Part shown: one piece after another, positions 45,667 to 57,108 of the stretch | Position numbering within the stretch: the stretch's first letter is position 1 | How the letters are laid out: every line of letters starts with the position of its first letter | Source: Parerythrobacter aestuarii | GTDB lineage: Bacteria; Pseudomonadota; Alphaproteobacteria; Sphingomonadales; Sphingomonadaceae | Direction: 5' to 3' | NCBI RefSeq assembly: GCF_030140925.1 | Contig: NZ_JARBWD010000001.1 | Span: forward strand, 1,178,001-1,242,000 | DNA length: 64,000 nucleotides | Position numbers and translations under genes: made by a program | The notes under the pieces: generated by a model | What the model saw: the letters and a program-made list of their open reading frames with translations, nothing else | The model's database searches: none | What the model was told of the DNA's origin: nothing

Positions 45667-46155
45667 TTACAATCCCCCACCACTCAGCGCGTCGAGCGCG
45701 GCCTGCAGGAACACCGCTGCGGCGTGGCTGTCGATCCGTTCGGCGCGCTTGGCGCGGCTCATGTCCTGCCCGATCATCGCTGCTTCGGCGCTTTGGGTAG
45801 ACCAGCGCTCGTCCCACAGCAGCACCGGCAGGGTGAAGGCCTCAGCAAGATTGCGGGCATAGGCGCGACTGGCCTGTGCCCGCGGACCTTCGCTGCCGTC
45901 CATGTTGCGCGGCAGGCCCAGGACGAGGCCCTTGATCGTGCGGGCGGTGACCAGCTCCTCCAGCTTGGCCTTGTCTTTTCCGAAGCGTCCCCGCGAAATG
46001 GTTGTCCCCGCCGTGGCAAAGCGCCAGCCCGCATCGGCGGTGGCCGTACCGATGGTTTTGGTGCCGAGATCCAGCGCCAGCAACGCTCCGCCATCAGGTA
46101 GCAGGTCGCCAAATTCTAGCGTGTTTTCGGTTACGAGGCGGGCTGTTTCTGCCAT
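45667..46155 (-). CDS. ruvX: Holliday-junction resolvase-like nuclease RuvX/YqgF
   Basis: A 162-residue RNase-H-fold protein with ALLALDLGTKTIGTA, LVLGLPRNMDGSEG and DERWST, all diagnostic. In E. coli YqgF acts in 16S rRNA 5'-end processing. It overlaps the upstream DUF3089 gene by 25 bp. That overlap is unusually long for this window and might mean a later true start, for example near the MxxL region, but no better start is visible. Confidence 0.93.
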   Translation of the reverse strand: MAETARLVTENTLEFGDLLPDGGALLALDLGTKTIGTATADAGWRFATAGTTISRGRFGKDKAKLEELVTARTIKGLVLGLPRNMDGSEGPRAQASRAYARNLAEAFTLPVLLWDERWSTQSAEAAMIGQDMSRAKRAERIDSHAAAVFLQAALDALSGGGL

Positions 46156-47276
46156 GCCTCGACCCGGGCAGCGACATCGGCCTGCAGGTTCCGCCAGAAC
46201 AACGGGATGTCGTATACGTGATAGTTATTGCCGGGCAGTACGTAGTTGCCCAGCTCGGGAGGCTCGCCGATCAGCAGGAGGCCGCGCTCATCGCAACGGG
46301 CCGGAACGGCTTGCGGGACAAGCTCTCCGCCGTCGAGATCGTTTTCCGGCACCAGCGTACCCAGGTTGCGCTCGCGCGGGGCATCGCCGCCGATGCCCCC
46401 TGTCAGCGGATTGGAGCACAGCAGTGAGCTTTCACCGCGTGGCTTTCCGTCGAAGCCGATCGAATTGGCGTAGGTCTCCAGCAGGTCGCTGGGATCGGCT
46501 GGTTCGGCATAGGTGGACCAGCTCATGATGCAGGCCGGCTGGTCGGCAGTGGCACAGGCGGGGAATGGAAGGGCGGGCAAATCGTGCTCAACCGAAATGG
46601 GCCAGCCAATGACGTAGACCGCCGATACGCGATCAGCGACGGGTTGCCCGGCGACCTGTTCGCGCAGCAGCCGCAGCAGGTGCAGCGCGCCCTGGCTGTG
46701 CCCGGCCAGCACGATGGGTGTATCGTCGTCGACCGTATCGCGGAAATAGGCGAAGGCCTGCGCGACATCGGCATAGGCGGCGTCGAGCGCCTGCTTTGCT
46801 TCCGGGGCATCGGTCAGGAAAGCTCCGACCGTTGCTTGTCGATAGCGGGGCGCCCAGATTTCATCGGCCTGGTTGAACGGACTGGCCAGGCCCCGGACAT
46901 AAAGGCGGGCACGATTGTTGGCTTCCACGTTGTCGAGCGCTGCGTTCCAGCTGGCCCGGTCCATATAGCTGGTCGGATGGACGAAAAAGACTGCAAAGGC
47001 CGGTGGAGATTGCTCCGCCGGGGCCGGGATACTGCGTCCTTCGCCGCGCATGGCCGGCTGCCAGCGCGCAGGGTCGCTGGTGCCAATACCCGGGCGCGAG
47101 AACCACATCTGTGGATCTTGGTAGGCGTTGTCTGCGAGTGCATCCTGCTCCACGAATTCCGTTGTAGGGACCAGCGCGATTGCCGTCAGTTCGCGCGACC
47201 AGATGCTCAGCGCAAACCCGGCACCAATCACGATCACAGCGATGATTGCAATGAAGTAGAGGAACTTACGAGCCAT
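46131..47276 (-). CDS. DUF3089 family alpha/beta hydrolase, membrane-anchored
   Basis: A 381-residue protein with an N-terminal hydrophobic anchor (LYFIAIIAVIVIGAGFALSIW, residues 6-26) and an outward catalytic domain. FFVHPTSYMDRASWN and the nucleophile elbow GHSQG are typical of DUF3089. It may be a lipase or esterase of the envelope. It starts 10 bp inside the end of the AI-2E permease gene on the same strand. Confidence 0.85.
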   Translation of the reverse strand: MARKFLYFIAIIAVIVIGAGFALSIWSRELTAIALVPTTEFVEQDALADNAYQDPQMWFSRPGIGTSDPARWQPAMRGEGRSIPAPAEQSPPAFAVFFVHPTSYMDRASWNAALDNVEANNRARLYVRGLASPFNQADEIWAPRYRQATVGAFLTDAPEAKQALDAAYADVAQAFAYFRDTVDDDTPIVLAGHSQGALHLLRLLREQVAGQPVADRVSAVYVIGWPISVEHDLPALPFPACATADQPACIMSWSTYAEPADPSDLLETYANSIGFDGKPRGESSLLCSNPLTGGIGGDAPRERNLGTLVPENDLDGGELVPQAVPARCDERGLLLIGEPPELGNYVLPGNNYHVYDIPLFWRNLQADVAARVEAWQKQPAS

Positions 47277-48414
47277 TGCTTCCTTCCTGTACGAGCTTCG
47301 CCCGGCGTGCTGCCTCTTGCAGTTCGGCATTGCGCTCGGAGCGGCGCTCCAAAGCAACCTTGATCATGGCCATCAGCGGATCGGCCAGGAACAGCCCGAG
47401 GATACCGAACAGCAACCCCATGATCAGCTGGAATCCCAGCACCAGCGCCGGAGCGAGGTCGACGGTCTTCCTGGCGATCATCGGGATGACGACATAGCCG
47501 TCGAAATTCTGGACAAAGAAATAGACGAAGACGGTGTAGAGTCCCATGTCGGTCCCGCCCGAGAAGCCCACGGTGACCATCAGGAGCCCCGATATGATGG
47601 CACCGATGTTGGGGACGAAGGCGAGCAGGCCGGTGAGGATCGCTAGCAGTGCTGCCATCGGGACAGTGCCAACGCCAACCAATTGAGCGCCAAAGGTCAG
47701 CAATAGATAGGTAAACACGCCTTCGAACAGCATCCCGACCATGCGGCCAGCCATCAGCCTGCGCAAGGTCTGGGCCATGCGGTTGAGCGTGATATGAAGG
47801 TCGTTGCGCTGATGTCGGGGTGCCATCCATTCCACGCCGCGTTCGTAAAGATTGGGCTCCAGCGCAACATACAGGCCGATGATCACGATGAGCACGAAGG
47901 AGGTCAGCCCGCCAGCCAAACCTGTCAGGGCGCGCGTCAGGGTGCCGACACCGGTCATGACCTGGCTGACAATCGACTGCATGTCCGCAACTTCGACACC
48001 AAGCCCGTTGGCGCGTGCCCATTCAAACACCTGCTCGGCCTGACCCCGGACGATGGTGGGCAAGGCAGCGGCCTGCCGTGCGATCTGGTCGCCAGCATAT
48101 CCCGTCAGCCAGATAAAGAATGCGACCGTTGCTACCAGCACAATCAGGATACGAATCGTGCGGGCGATGGGCAGGAACTTGCCAATCAACCTGGCACCCC
48201 CGTCGATCATGGCCGCAAAGACAAGTCCGCCAAAGATCACCAGCAGCGATTGCGAGATATAGACCACCAGAACGGCCAGGCCGACGACGCCGACCCATAC
48301 CATGGCCTTGTAGGCTTCCTGCCGCAGCACCGGACTGTCGATATAGGAAGGGCTGGCACCCAGATCGGTGGCCTCTTCGCTATCCTCCGGTGGGGGCGGC
48401 GCTGGCTCGCTCAT
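47266..48414 (-). CDS. AI-2E transporter family (PerM-like) permease
   Basis: A 382-residue inner-membrane protein with about eight helices and a proline/glutamate-rich N-terminus (EPAPPPPEDSEE). Family features are the AFVPNIGAIISGLLM loop, NFDGYVVIPMIARKTVDLAPALVL and LFGILGLFLADPL. Some members export AI-2 or act as antiporters. The ATG at 48414 overlaps the lepB stop (ATGA). Confidence 0.9.
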   Translation of the reverse strand: MSEPAPPPPEDSEEATDLGASPSYIDSPVLRQEAYKAMVWVGVVGLAVLVVYISQSLLVIFGGLVFAAMIDGGARLIGKFLPIARTIRILIVLVATVAFFIWLTGYAGDQIARQAAALPTIVRGQAEQVFEWARANGLGVEVADMQSIVSQVMTGVGTLTRALTGLAGGLTSFVLIVIIGLYVALEPNLYERGVEWMAPRHQRNDLHITLNRMAQTLRRLMAGRMVGMLFEGVFTYLLLTFGAQLVGVGTVPMAALLAILTGLLAFVPNIGAIISGLLMVTVGFSGGTDMGLYTVFVYFFVQNFDGYVVIPMIARKTVDLAPALVLGFQLIMGLLFGILGLFLADPLMAMIKVALERRSERNAELQEAARRAKLVQEGSNGS

Positions 48415-49310
48415 TCGGCCTCGGTGGTGGGTTTCCCGGATGCGATCTTCGTCGGCCTCAATGTCGACCATGACCGACCGTCACGCAGGGCGCTCCACCA
48501 GCTAAAGGGATTCCAGTTGGCGGTCCCATCAAGCGAGAAAGTGATAAACTCCGCCCGTCCGCCGATATTGCTGAGCGGGACCGGTCCGCCAAGACCGCCG
48601 CCCTTTTCTTGCAGCGGGGCTCGGCTGTCGGCCGAATGGTCGCGATTGTCGCCCATGACGAAGACAGCGTCGTCCGGAATCGGGAGCGGGCCGAAATTCT
48701 CGAGCCCTCGTACATCCGGCGAATCGATTACGAGGTACGAAACACCATTGGGCATGGTCTCGCGCAGGGTCGGTACCCGGCAAACTTCCTCGCCCTTGTC
48801 ACTGGTTGTCACTTCGAACTCGGCCTCGTCGCACAGGTTGTTCAGGTCGAACGGCAGGTCGAGCGAAGGCTCCATGGTCTGCGGCACCGGCGTACCGTTG
48901 AGGATGATCTGGCCATTGCGCACTTCGAATGTGTCGCCCGGCAGGCCGACCACACGCTTGATGTAGTCTTCGCTGCGTTCGGGATGCACGGGGATCACGA
49001 TATCGCCGTATTCCGGCGTCGACCCGAATACACGCCAGTCGCTCCGGGGCAGCAGGTGAAAGCTGACCGAGGACCAGTTGTAGCCATAGGGATACTTGGT
49101 CACCACCAGCCGGTCACCGACCAACAGGTTGGGCATCATCGACTGCGACGGGATATAGAACGGCTTGGCAACGAAGCTGTGGAAGGCGAGCACCGCCAGC
49201 AGCATCAGCGCAAGGCCGCGAATTTCCGCGATCCAGTTGACCTTCTCTTCGGTCTCGTCGGTTGTCTTTACGTCGGTGTCGGTCACGTTTGCCTGGGGGT
49301 TCGTTGTCAT
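48411..49310 (-). CDS. lepB: signal peptidase I
   Basis: A 299-residue type I signal peptidase that cuts secretory signal peptides. The single N-terminal helix (about 32-48) precedes the Ser-Lys dyad: S57 in IPSQSMMP and K118 in [26 protein letters not shown] is the third signature. The ATG at 49310 overlaps the acpS stop by 4 bp. The lepB–acpS–pdxJ–pyrE order is alphaproteobacterial. Confidence 0.96.
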   Translation of the reverse strand: MTTNPQANVTDTDVKTTDETEEKVNWIAEIRGLALMLLAVLAFHSFVAKPFYIPSQSMMPNLLVGDRLVVTKYPYGYNWSSVSFHLLPRSDWRVFGSTPEYGDIVIPVHPERSEDYIKRVVGLPGDTFEVRNGQIILNGTPVPQTMEPSLDLPFDLNNLCDEAEFEVTTSDKGEEVCRVPTLRETMPNGVSYLVIDSPDVRGLENFGPLPIPDDAVFVMGDNRDHSADSRAPLQEKGGGLGGPVPLSNIGGRAEFITFSLDGTANWNPFSWWSALRDGRSWSTLRPTKIASGKPTTEAE

Positions 49311-49708
49311 TTGCGATGTGCCTCGATGATCACGAAGGCCTGCGCCCATGGGTGATCGTCGGTGAGGGTAAGATGAATGCTGGCCTCATGGCCATCCGGC
49401 AGCAGTTCCGCAAGCCGAATTGCCGCGCCGCCGGTGAGCGCCAGCGTCGGCGCACCGGAGCGGGCGTTGACCACGCCGATATCCTTCATGAACACTCCGC
49501 GCCGGAAACCCGTGCCGACGGCTTTACTGAAGGCCTCCTTGGCAGCAAAGCGCTTGGCATAGGTGCCGGCGATGGTGAACGGCCGACGCCGCGCCTTGGC
49601 GCGTTCGATCTCGGTGAAGACGCGATGCTCGAACCGCTCGCCGAAGCGGTCGAGCGAGTTCTGGATACGCTCGATATTGCACAGGTCGGAGCCGAGGCCG
49701 ATGATCAC
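49307..49708 (-). CDS. acpS: holo-[acyl-carrier-protein] synthase
   Basis: A 133-residue AcpS, which attaches 4'-phosphopantetheine from CoA to [15 protein letters not shown] holds the metal-binding aspartate and [14 protein letters not shown] the second motif. The start is GTG at 49708 (VIIGLGSD), seven bases after a GAGGAG site. An in-frame ATG at 49732 would overlap pdxJ and lacks a site. Confidence 0.94.
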   Translation of the reverse strand: MIIGLGSDLCNIERIQNSLDRFGERFEHRVFTEIERAKARRRPFTIAGTYAKRFAAKEAFSKAVGTGFRRGVFMKDIGVVNARSGAPTLALTGGAAIRLAELLPDGHEASIHLTLTDDHPWAQAFVIIEAHRK

Positions 49709-49718
49709 GCTGTTCTCC

Positions 49719-50459
49719 TCACCGCGCCTCATCCATCAGTTCGCGCATCGTGCGCACTGCGGTCTCCAGCCCCACGAACACCGCTTCACCAACCAGGTAG
49801 TGCCCGATGTTGAGCTCTGCCAGCTGCGGGATCGCAGCGATCGGCTGGACATTCTCATAGGTGAGGCCGTGCCCGGCATGCGGCTCGATGCCGTTCTTGG
49901 CGGCGAGCGCGGCCATGTCGGCGATGCGTTTCAGTTCGCGCGCTGTCTTGTCGCGATCGCCGTCGAGATGGGCATGGGCATACTCGCCGGTGTGGAATTC
50001 GACCACCGGCGCACCGAGACGAAGGGCGGCATCGAGCTGGCGTTCCTCAGCCTCGATGAACAAGCTCACACGGATGCCGGCATCTGTCATCCTGGTGATG
50101 ATCGGGGCCAGCGTGTTGTCCATCCCCGCTGCATCGAGGCCGCCCTCGGTTGTGCGTTCTTCCCGCTTCTCAGGAACGATGCAGGCGGCATGCGGCTTGT
50201 GGCGCAGGGCGATCTCCAGCATTTCCTCGGTTGCTGCCATCTCGAGATTGAGGGGCAGGCTGGTGGCCGCCTGGATGCGGGCGAGGTCTTCATCGCGGAT
50301 ATGCCGGCGGTCTTCGCGCAGATGCGCGGTGATGCCATCGCCGCCGACTGCTGCGACGATTTCCGCCGCCCGCACGGGATCGGGATGGTCACCGCCACGC
50401 GCATTGCGGATCGTCGCAACGTGATCGATATTGACGCCGAGGCGGAGAGGGCTGCTCAC
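49719..50459 (-). CDS. pdxJ: pyridoxine 5'-phosphate synthase
   Basis: A 246-residue TIM-barrel enzyme that condenses 3-amino-2-oxopropyl phosphate with 1-deoxy-xylulose 5-phosphate to make [43 protein letters not shown] and [10 protein letters not shown] are characteristic. It overlaps pyrE by 4 bp. It belongs to the DXP-dependent vitamin B6 route. Confidence 0.97.
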   Translation of the reverse strand: MSSPLRLGVNIDHVATIRNARGGDHPDPVRAAEIVAAVGGDGITAHLREDRRHIRDEDLARIQAATSLPLNLEMAATEEMLEIALRHKPHAACIVPEKREERTTEGGLDAAGMDNTLAPIITRMTDAGIRVSLFIEAEERQLDAALRLGAPVVEFHTGEYAHAHLDGDRDKTARELKRIADMAALAAKNGIEPHAGHGLTYENVQPIAAIPQLAELNIGHYLVGEAVFVGLETAVRTMRELMDEAR

Positions 50460-51037
50460 GCGGCGCGGCTGCCCGGCTTGGTCACGGGGATGGCGGCAAG
50501 CTCCTCTGGCACTTCATCTTCGGCATAGGTCGGGAAGTTGATGGCAACCAGCGGATAGAAAGGCACGCCAAGGTCCGCCTCGCCGCCGGAACGGTCGACG
50601 AGTGAGACTTCGGCCAGCACATCGCCGCCTTCCGCCTTCACCGCTTCGATCGCCTCGCGACTGGAAAGGCCGGTTGTGACGACATCTTCGACCATCAGCA
50701 CCTTCGCACCCGGTTCGAGCCGAAATCCGCGCCGCAGGTGGAACGTGCCTTCAGGTCGCTCGAGAAAGATTGCGTCCTTGCCTAGCGCGCGGCCCATTTC
50801 ATGCCCGATGATGAGCCCGCCCATGGCCGGGGAAACCACAACATCGATCTCGCTACGAAGGTCGCGCGGCAGCTTCTGTGCCAGCGCAAGTGCGAGTCGC
50901 CCGGCGCGTTCGGCATTCATCAGCACGCGGGCGCACTGCAGGTAGTAGCCGCTGTGGCGACCGGAGGAGAGCTTGAAATGCCCTTCGAGCAGGGCCTCGC
51001 AGCTGCGGAATTCGGACAGGACTTCTTCGTCGGTCAT
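50456..51037 (-). CDS. pyrE: orotate phosphoribosyltransferase
   Basis: A 193-residue PyrE, converting orotate and PRPP to OMP in pyrimidine synthesis. The PRPP loop is [14 protein letters not shown], with [21 protein letters not shown] near the start. The ATG at 51037 fits the family; the frame is open 79 codons further through the divergent region. ctaC is divergent about 205 bp away. Confidence 0.96.
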   Translation of the reverse strand: MTDEEVLSEFRSCEALLEGHFKLSSGRHSGYYLQCARVLMNAERAGRLALALAQKLPRDLRSEIDVVVSPAMGGLIIGHEMGRALGKDAIFLERPEGTFHLRRGFRLEPGAKVLMVEDVVTTGLSSREAIEAVKAEGGDVLAEVSLVDRSGGEADLGVPFYPLVAINFPTYAEDEVPEELAAIPVTKPGSRAA

Positions 51038-51242
51038 GGCAGAAATGCGGTATTTCCCTGCTGGATGGGTTAGCCTTATGCTCGGTTGCATGGAGGCGAA
51101 CCGTGCTTGTGTATTTTTCTCCCTAGGGACGCTTGTGACTGACGGCAAGCGCGCGTATAGCGCGCCGCAACTGCCCGCCACCGGGCTGATTTCGGCTGCC
51201 AAATCGGTGGCTCCAGAATGCAACATGGGAAGCGTCAGAAAG

Positions 51243-52289
51243 ATGATCTCTGCCAACTGGCTCCGTGAAACCACCCGTTCGATGGCGCTGCTGTTTGCCG
51301 CGCTGGTCCTCGCGCTGGGCGCTCAGGCCGTGATGGCTGCGCCGGCTGACGAAGCGGCTCCGGCTGCCGAAGCAGTCGATGCCAGCGCCGATGCTGCCGC
51401 TTCAGAAGCCTCGGGCTACACCCCGCTTGGGCCTGAAATGATCAAGGGCCAGCCGACGTCCTACGAAGACGATGCGCTTGCCAGCATGACGTTCCAGGAT
51501 CAGTACAACGACATTGGTCGCGAAGCGCTGTGGATGCACGATGTTGTCCTCATGCCGGTGATCACCATTATCAGCCTGTTCGTGCTGTTCCTGCTGCTTT
51601 ATGTGATGGCTCGCTATCGCAAGGGGGCGAACCCGCAGCCTTCGAAGACCACGCACAACACGCTCATCGAAGTGGTGTGGACGGTCATCCCGATCCTTAT
51701 CCTTCTCGTCATCGCGGTTCCTTCGATTCGCCTGTTGGCGAACCAGTATGAGACCCCGCCGGAAGACGCGATCACGATCAAGGCGACCGGCTACCAGTGG
51801 TATTGGGGCTACAGCTATCCCGACCAGGGCGGCTTCGAAGTCATCTCCAACATGCTGCCGGAAGACGAAGCCAAGGCGAAAGGTTTGCCAGGCCAGCTGG
51901 CGGTCGACAATCGCATGGTCGTGCCGGTCGGTGTTCCGCTGCGCATCCAGACCACCGCGGCCGACGTGATCCACTCGTTCGCCCTGCCAAGCCTGTGGTT
52001 CAAGAACGATGCAGTGCCCGGTCGAATTAACGAGAAGCTGCTGACCATCGACGAACCTGGCATCTATTACGGCCAGTGTTCAGAGCTGTGCGGCGCGCGT
52101 CACGGTTTCATGCCGATCGCAGTCGAAGCAGTCCCGATGGAACAGTTCCGTGCATGGGTCGCTTCCAAGGGCGGCTCCATGGGCGATGAAGCTGCCGCTG
52201 AAGATGCAGAATCCGCTGCCGACGCCGCTGAGACCGGTGACGAAGCGGGTGCCGAAGCTGCCGAGCCAGCTGAAGCGGCCGCCGAATAA
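51243..52289 (+). CDS. ctaC: cytochrome c oxidase subunit II
   Basis: A 348-residue CuA subunit of the aa3 oxidase, receiving electrons from cytochrome c. A signal/N-terminal helix precedes two transmembrane segments (about 95-118 and 139-160). The CuA ligands are H244, C279, C283, H287 and M290 in CSELCGARHGFM, with VxHSFALPSLWF before it. After the globular domain comes a 35-residue Ala/Glu tail. The ATG at 51243 fits the signal peptide; another in-frame ATG at 51225 is possible. Confidence 0.96.
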   Translation: MISANWLRETTRSMALLFAALVLALGAQAVMAAPADEAAPAAEAVDASADAAASEASGYTPLGPEMIKGQPTSYEDDALASMTFQDQYNDIGREALWMHDVVLMPVITIISLFVLFLLLYVMARYRKGANPQPSKTTHNTLIEVVWTVIPILILLVIAVPSIRLLANQYETPPEDAITIKATGYQWYWGYSYPDQGGFEVISNMLPEDEAKAKGLPGQLAVDNRMVVPVGVPLRIQTTAADVIHSFALPSLWFKNDAVPGRINEKLLTIDEPGIYYGQCSELCGARHGFMPIAVEAVPMEQFRAWVASKGGSMGDEAAAEDAESAADAAETGDEAGAEAAEPAEAAAE

Positions 52290-52321
52290 ACGTACGAACA
52301 CACGAATAGTCGCGAAAGTAG

Positions 52322-54037
<1,716 letters not shown>

Positions 54038-54076
54038 GCTGCTGAGCCCGAGAACGGGCCGGTAACAAACAAGAGC

Positions 54077-54111
54077 AAGAGGGGGCGTGCCAGCGATGGT
54101 GCGCCCCTCTT
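54077..54111 (+). terminator. strong hairpin between ctaD and ctaB
   Basis: Arms AAGAGGGGGCGTGCCA and TGGTGCGCCCCTCTT pair over about 14 bp around a short loop, 40 bp after the ctaD stop. Only a weak T-run follows, so it may lower read-through from the subunit genes into ctaB rather than stop it. Confidence 0.6.
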
Positions 54112-54138
54112 ACAAGAAAGAAACCAAGACCCACGATC

Positions 54139-55056
54139 ATGAGCGTCGCTGCCAAACAGGTTGTCCTTCCCGCCGACTGGCGCGATTTCTTCGCGCTGAC
54201 GAAGCCGCGGGTGATGACGCTGGTGATCTTCACCGGAATCTGCGGCCTGCTGGCGGCACCGGGTTCGATCAACCCGATCCTCGGTTTCACCGCGATCCTG
54301 TGTATCGCCATGGGCGCCGGCGGTTCGGCGGCGCTCAATCAGTGGTGGGAAGCCGATCTCGATGCCGGGATGAAGCGGACCTCCAAGCGGCCGCTGCCGA
54401 CCGGTCGGTTGCGGCGCGAGGACGCACGCGACTTCGGGATTGCACTCTCAGCCGCTTCGGTTGGCATCATGGGTGTGGCAATCAACTGGCTGGCGGCGGC
54501 GATCCTCGCTCTGGCTGTGATCTACTATGCCGTCATCTACACTATCTGGCTCAAGCCGCGCACGCCGCAGAATATCGTCATTGGCGGCGGGGCAGGGGCC
54601 TTCCCACCGATGATCGGCTGGGTTGCAGTGACTGGCGACGTAACCGCCATGCCAGTGCTGTTGTTCGCCATTATCTTCATGTGGACACCGCCGCATTTTT
54701 GGGCGCTCGCGCTCTTCGTGAAGACCGATTATGCCAATGTCGGCATCCCGATGATGCCGGTGGTGAAGGGCGAGAAGAGCACCCGCCAGCAGATCCTGCT
54801 TTACTCGATCCTGCTGCTGCCGATTGCCGTGGCACCTTGGTGGATCGGTGGTACCGGCGCGATCTACGGTATTGCGGCCGCCGCGCTGACGCTGGGCTTT
54901 GTCGTCCTGGCGATCCCGGTCGCAACGCGTACTGCTGTCGAAGGCGACGCGATGAAGCCTGAAAAGCGCCTGTTCGCTTTCAGCATCCTCTATCTGTTCG
55001 CCCTGTTCGGCGCGCTGGTCGCCGATCGCTTCCTCACCCCCCTGATGAGCGCATGA
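54139..55056 (+). CDS. ctaB: protohaem IX farnesyltransferase
   Basis: A 305-residue UbiA-type prenyltransferase with about nine helices that makes haem O, the precursor of haem [26 protein letters not shown] holds the first Asp-rich prenyl-PP site. [28 protein letters not shown] is the second diagnostic block. The ATG at 54139 follows an AAGAAAG stretch. It overlaps the small 43-residue gene by 4 bp. Confidence 0.96.
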   Translation: MSVAAKQVVLPADWRDFFALTKPRVMTLVIFTGICGLLAAPGSINPILGFTAILCIAMGAGGSAALNQWWEADLDAGMKRTSKRPLPTGRLRREDARDFGIALSAASVGIMGVAINWLAAAILALAVIYYAVIYTIWLKPRTPQNIVIGGGAGAFPPMIGWVAVTGDVTAMPVLLFAIIFMWTPPHFWALALFVKTDYANVGIPMMPVVKGEKSTRQQILLYSILLLPIAVAPWWIGGTGAIYGIAAAALTLGFVVLAIPVATRTAVEGDAMKPEKRLFAFSILYLFALFGALVADRFLTPLMSA

Positions 55057-55184
55057 GCATGACCCCCGAAGAAGAAGCCGAATTCAAACGCCGCCAGAAG
55101 AGCCGCAACCTCGTGCTGGGCGGGGTACTGCTGTTCTTCGTGGTGCTGTTCTACATGATCACTATCGTGCGGATGGGTGACTGA
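55053..55184 (+). CDS. small one-helix membrane protein in the oxidase operon (CoxF-like)
   Basis: A 43-residue protein. The N-terminus is charged ([19 protein letters not shown]) and a single transmembrane helix (about 20-39) ends IVRMGD. It starts in the ctaB stop (ATGA) and ends two bases before ctaG. Small one-helix proteins in this slot are common in alphaproteobacteria and are thought to help oxidase assembly. That is position-based inference. Confidence 0.85.
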   Translation: MSMTPEEEAEFKRRQKSRNLVLGGVLLFFVVLFYMITIVRMGD

Positions 55185-55186
55185 GC

Positions 55187-55771
55187 ATGGCAAGCGCGAG
55201 TCCTGACGCCCATCTCGACCGCAAGAATGCCAAGGTTGGCCTCTATGCCTTCCTCGGCGCACTGTTCATGCTCGGCATGGGCTATGCTGCTGTGCCGCTC
55301 TACGACCTGTTTTGCCGCGTCACAGGGTTCGGCGGGACGACCCAAGTGGCGAGCGAAAGCGAAGCGGCCTCGGCGGAAAGCCGCGCCCAACTGGCCGGGA
55401 CTCCGACAATCTCGATCCGCTTCGATGCCAGCACCGCGCGCGACATGCCCTGGACGTTCAAGCCGGTGAAGAGCACCGACACGATCCGGATCGGGCAGCG
55501 CAGCCTCGCTTTCTACACGGCGAAGAACGATTCCAGCGTGCCGATTACCGGCACGGCAACCTTCAATGTCGAGCCTGAGCAGGCCGGCTATTATTTCAAC
55601 AAGATCCAGTGCTTCTGCTTTACCGAGCAGACGCTGCAGCCGGGGCAGGAACTGCGCATGCCGGTGCTCTACTATGTCGATCCGGCAGCGCTGGACGATC
55701 CGAACATGGAAGGGGTGGAGCAGATCACGCTCAGCTACACCTTCCACAAGAAGCTGGAGGATGGCGAATAG
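55187..55771 (+). CDS. ctaG: cytochrome c oxidase assembly protein CtaG/Cox11
   Basis: A 194-residue copper chaperone for the CuB site. One N-terminal helix (about 16-38) anchors an Ig-like domain. The copper motif CFCF (C142, C144) is in NKIQCFCFTEQ, and C43 follows the helix as in Cox11. YAAVPLYDLFCRVTGFGG is diagnostic. Confidence 0.96.
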   Translation: MASASPDAHLDRKNAKVGLYAFLGALFMLGMGYAAVPLYDLFCRVTGFGGTTQVASESEAASAESRAQLAGTPTISIRFDASTARDMPWTFKPVKSTDTIRIGQRSLAFYTAKNDSSVPITGTATFNVEPEQAGYYFNKIQCFCFTEQTLQPGQELRMPVLYYVDPAALDDPNMEGVEQITLSYTFHKKLEDGE

Positions 55772-55846
55772 CCGCTTCTAACCCCTAGACCCCATCCTGC
55801 ATGGGCGATATGGGCAACCACGAACACGCGTAACAGGGTAATGATC

Positions 55847-56719
55847 ATGGCTGGTGCCAAGAACCACGATTATCACATTCTCGAACCCGACATCTGGCCG
55901 CTGATCGGCTCGATCTCGGCGCTTACCTTTACCAGCGGCATGGTGATGATGATGCACCGCGCCGATTGGGATATGCCGTGGCAGATCGTGCTTGGGCTCG
56001 GCATCGCCGGCCTGATCGCGACCTTCTTCAGCTGGTGGGCCAATGTCGTGAAGGAAGCACAGGGCGGCGACCACACTCCGGTCGTGCAGCTGCATATGCG
56101 ATACGGCATGATCCTGTTCATCGCTTCCGAAGTGATGTTCTTCGTCGGCTGGTTCTGGGCATTCTTCGATTTCGCCCTGTTCCCCGCGCCGATCCGCGAC
56201 CTTGGCGAGAACGTGTGGGAAAACCTGATCGGGCAAGACGGCGCAGCTGCGCTCGCAACCTTCCCGGCGCAGGGTATCGAGGTGCTCGATCCGTTTAGCC
56301 TGCCCTTGCTCAATACGCTTATCTTGCTGTGCTCGGGCACCACGGTCACCTGGGCACATCACGCGCTGCTTCATGGCGACCGCGATGGCCTCAAGAAGGG
56401 CCTATGGGCGACCATCGCTCTGGGCGTGCTGTTCACCTGCATCCAGGCTTACGAATACAGCGTCGCTCCGTTCGGTTTCGGAGGCAACAACTACAGCTCG
56501 GCCTTCTACATGGCGACCGGCTTTCACGGTTTCCACGTGCTGGTCGGCACGATCTTCCTGATTGTCTGCCTCGTGCGCACCTACAAAGGGCACTTCACCC
56601 CGCGCCAGCACTTCGGTTTCGAAGCGGCTGCGTGGTACTGGCACTTCGTCGACGTGGTGTGGCTGTTCCTGTTCGTCGCCGTCTACATCTGGGGCGGCTG
56701 GGGCGCACCGGTCCACTGA
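55847..56719 (+). CDS. ctaE: cytochrome c oxidase subunit III
   Basis: A 290-residue seven-helix subunit of the aa3 oxidase that stabilises proton uptake. HDYHILEPDIWPLIGS opens the protein. MRYGMILFIASEVMFFVGWFWAF and FGFEAAAWYWHFVDVVWLFLFVAVYIW are signature regions. I use the ATG at 55847, eight bases after AGGG; the ATG two codons earlier (55841) is also possible. It shares a base with the DUF983 start (TGATG). Confidence 0.97.
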   Translation: MAGAKNHDYHILEPDIWPLIGSISALTFTSGMVMMMHRADWDMPWQIVLGLGIAGLIATFFSWWANVVKEAQGGDHTPVVQLHMRYGMILFIASEVMFFVGWFWAFFDFALFPAPIRDLGENVWENLIGQDGAAALATFPAQGIEVLDPFSLPLLNTLILLCSGTTVTWAHHALLHGDRDGLKKGLWATIALGVLFTCIQAYEYSVAPFGFGGNNYSSAFYMATGFHGFHVLVGTIFLIVCLVRTYKGHFTPRQHFGFEAAAWYWHFVDVVWLFLFVAVYIWGGWGAPVH

Positions 56720-57108
56720 TGAATTCCGGTTCGCCGGACACACCAAAGGGGCGGCCCGCACTCAGCGAGGCCGCCCTTTTCGGTTTGTGCCCCGAGTGTG
56801 GTGGGCGGACGTTGTTTGCCGGATGGATCAAGCTGGCTCCGCGCTGCCGGGTTTGCAGTCTCGACTATGACCAGTTCAACGTTGGCGATGGACCAGCCGC
56901 GTTCCTGACACTCCTGATCGGCGCATTGGTCGTGGGACTCGCTGCATGGCTTGTCATTGCCGTCGATCCGCCCTGGTGGGTGCATGTGCTGCTGTGGGTG
57001 CCGCTCAGCATTGGTTTGACGATCGGTGGCTTGCGTGTGGCAAAGGCGGCACTGCTGACCAGCGAATACCGCAATAGTGCGCGCGAAGCGGGTACGAAGG
57101 ACCTGTGA
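56719..57108 (+). CDS. DUF983 family zinc-ribbon membrane protein
   Basis: A 129-residue protein with a zinc-ribbon CPEC…CRVC (C24, C27, C43, C46) followed by two transmembrane helices (about 60-82 and 88-106). DUF983 genes are commonly found inside oxidase operons and presumably help assembly. It is coupled to ctaE and to SURF1 on either side. Confidence 0.88.
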   Translation: MNSGSPDTPKGRPALSEAALFGLCPECGGRTLFAGWIKLAPRCRVCSLDYDQFNVGDGPAAFLTLLIGALVVGLAAWLVIAVDPPWWVHVLLWVPLSIGLTIGGLRVAKAALLTSEYRNSAREAGTKDL

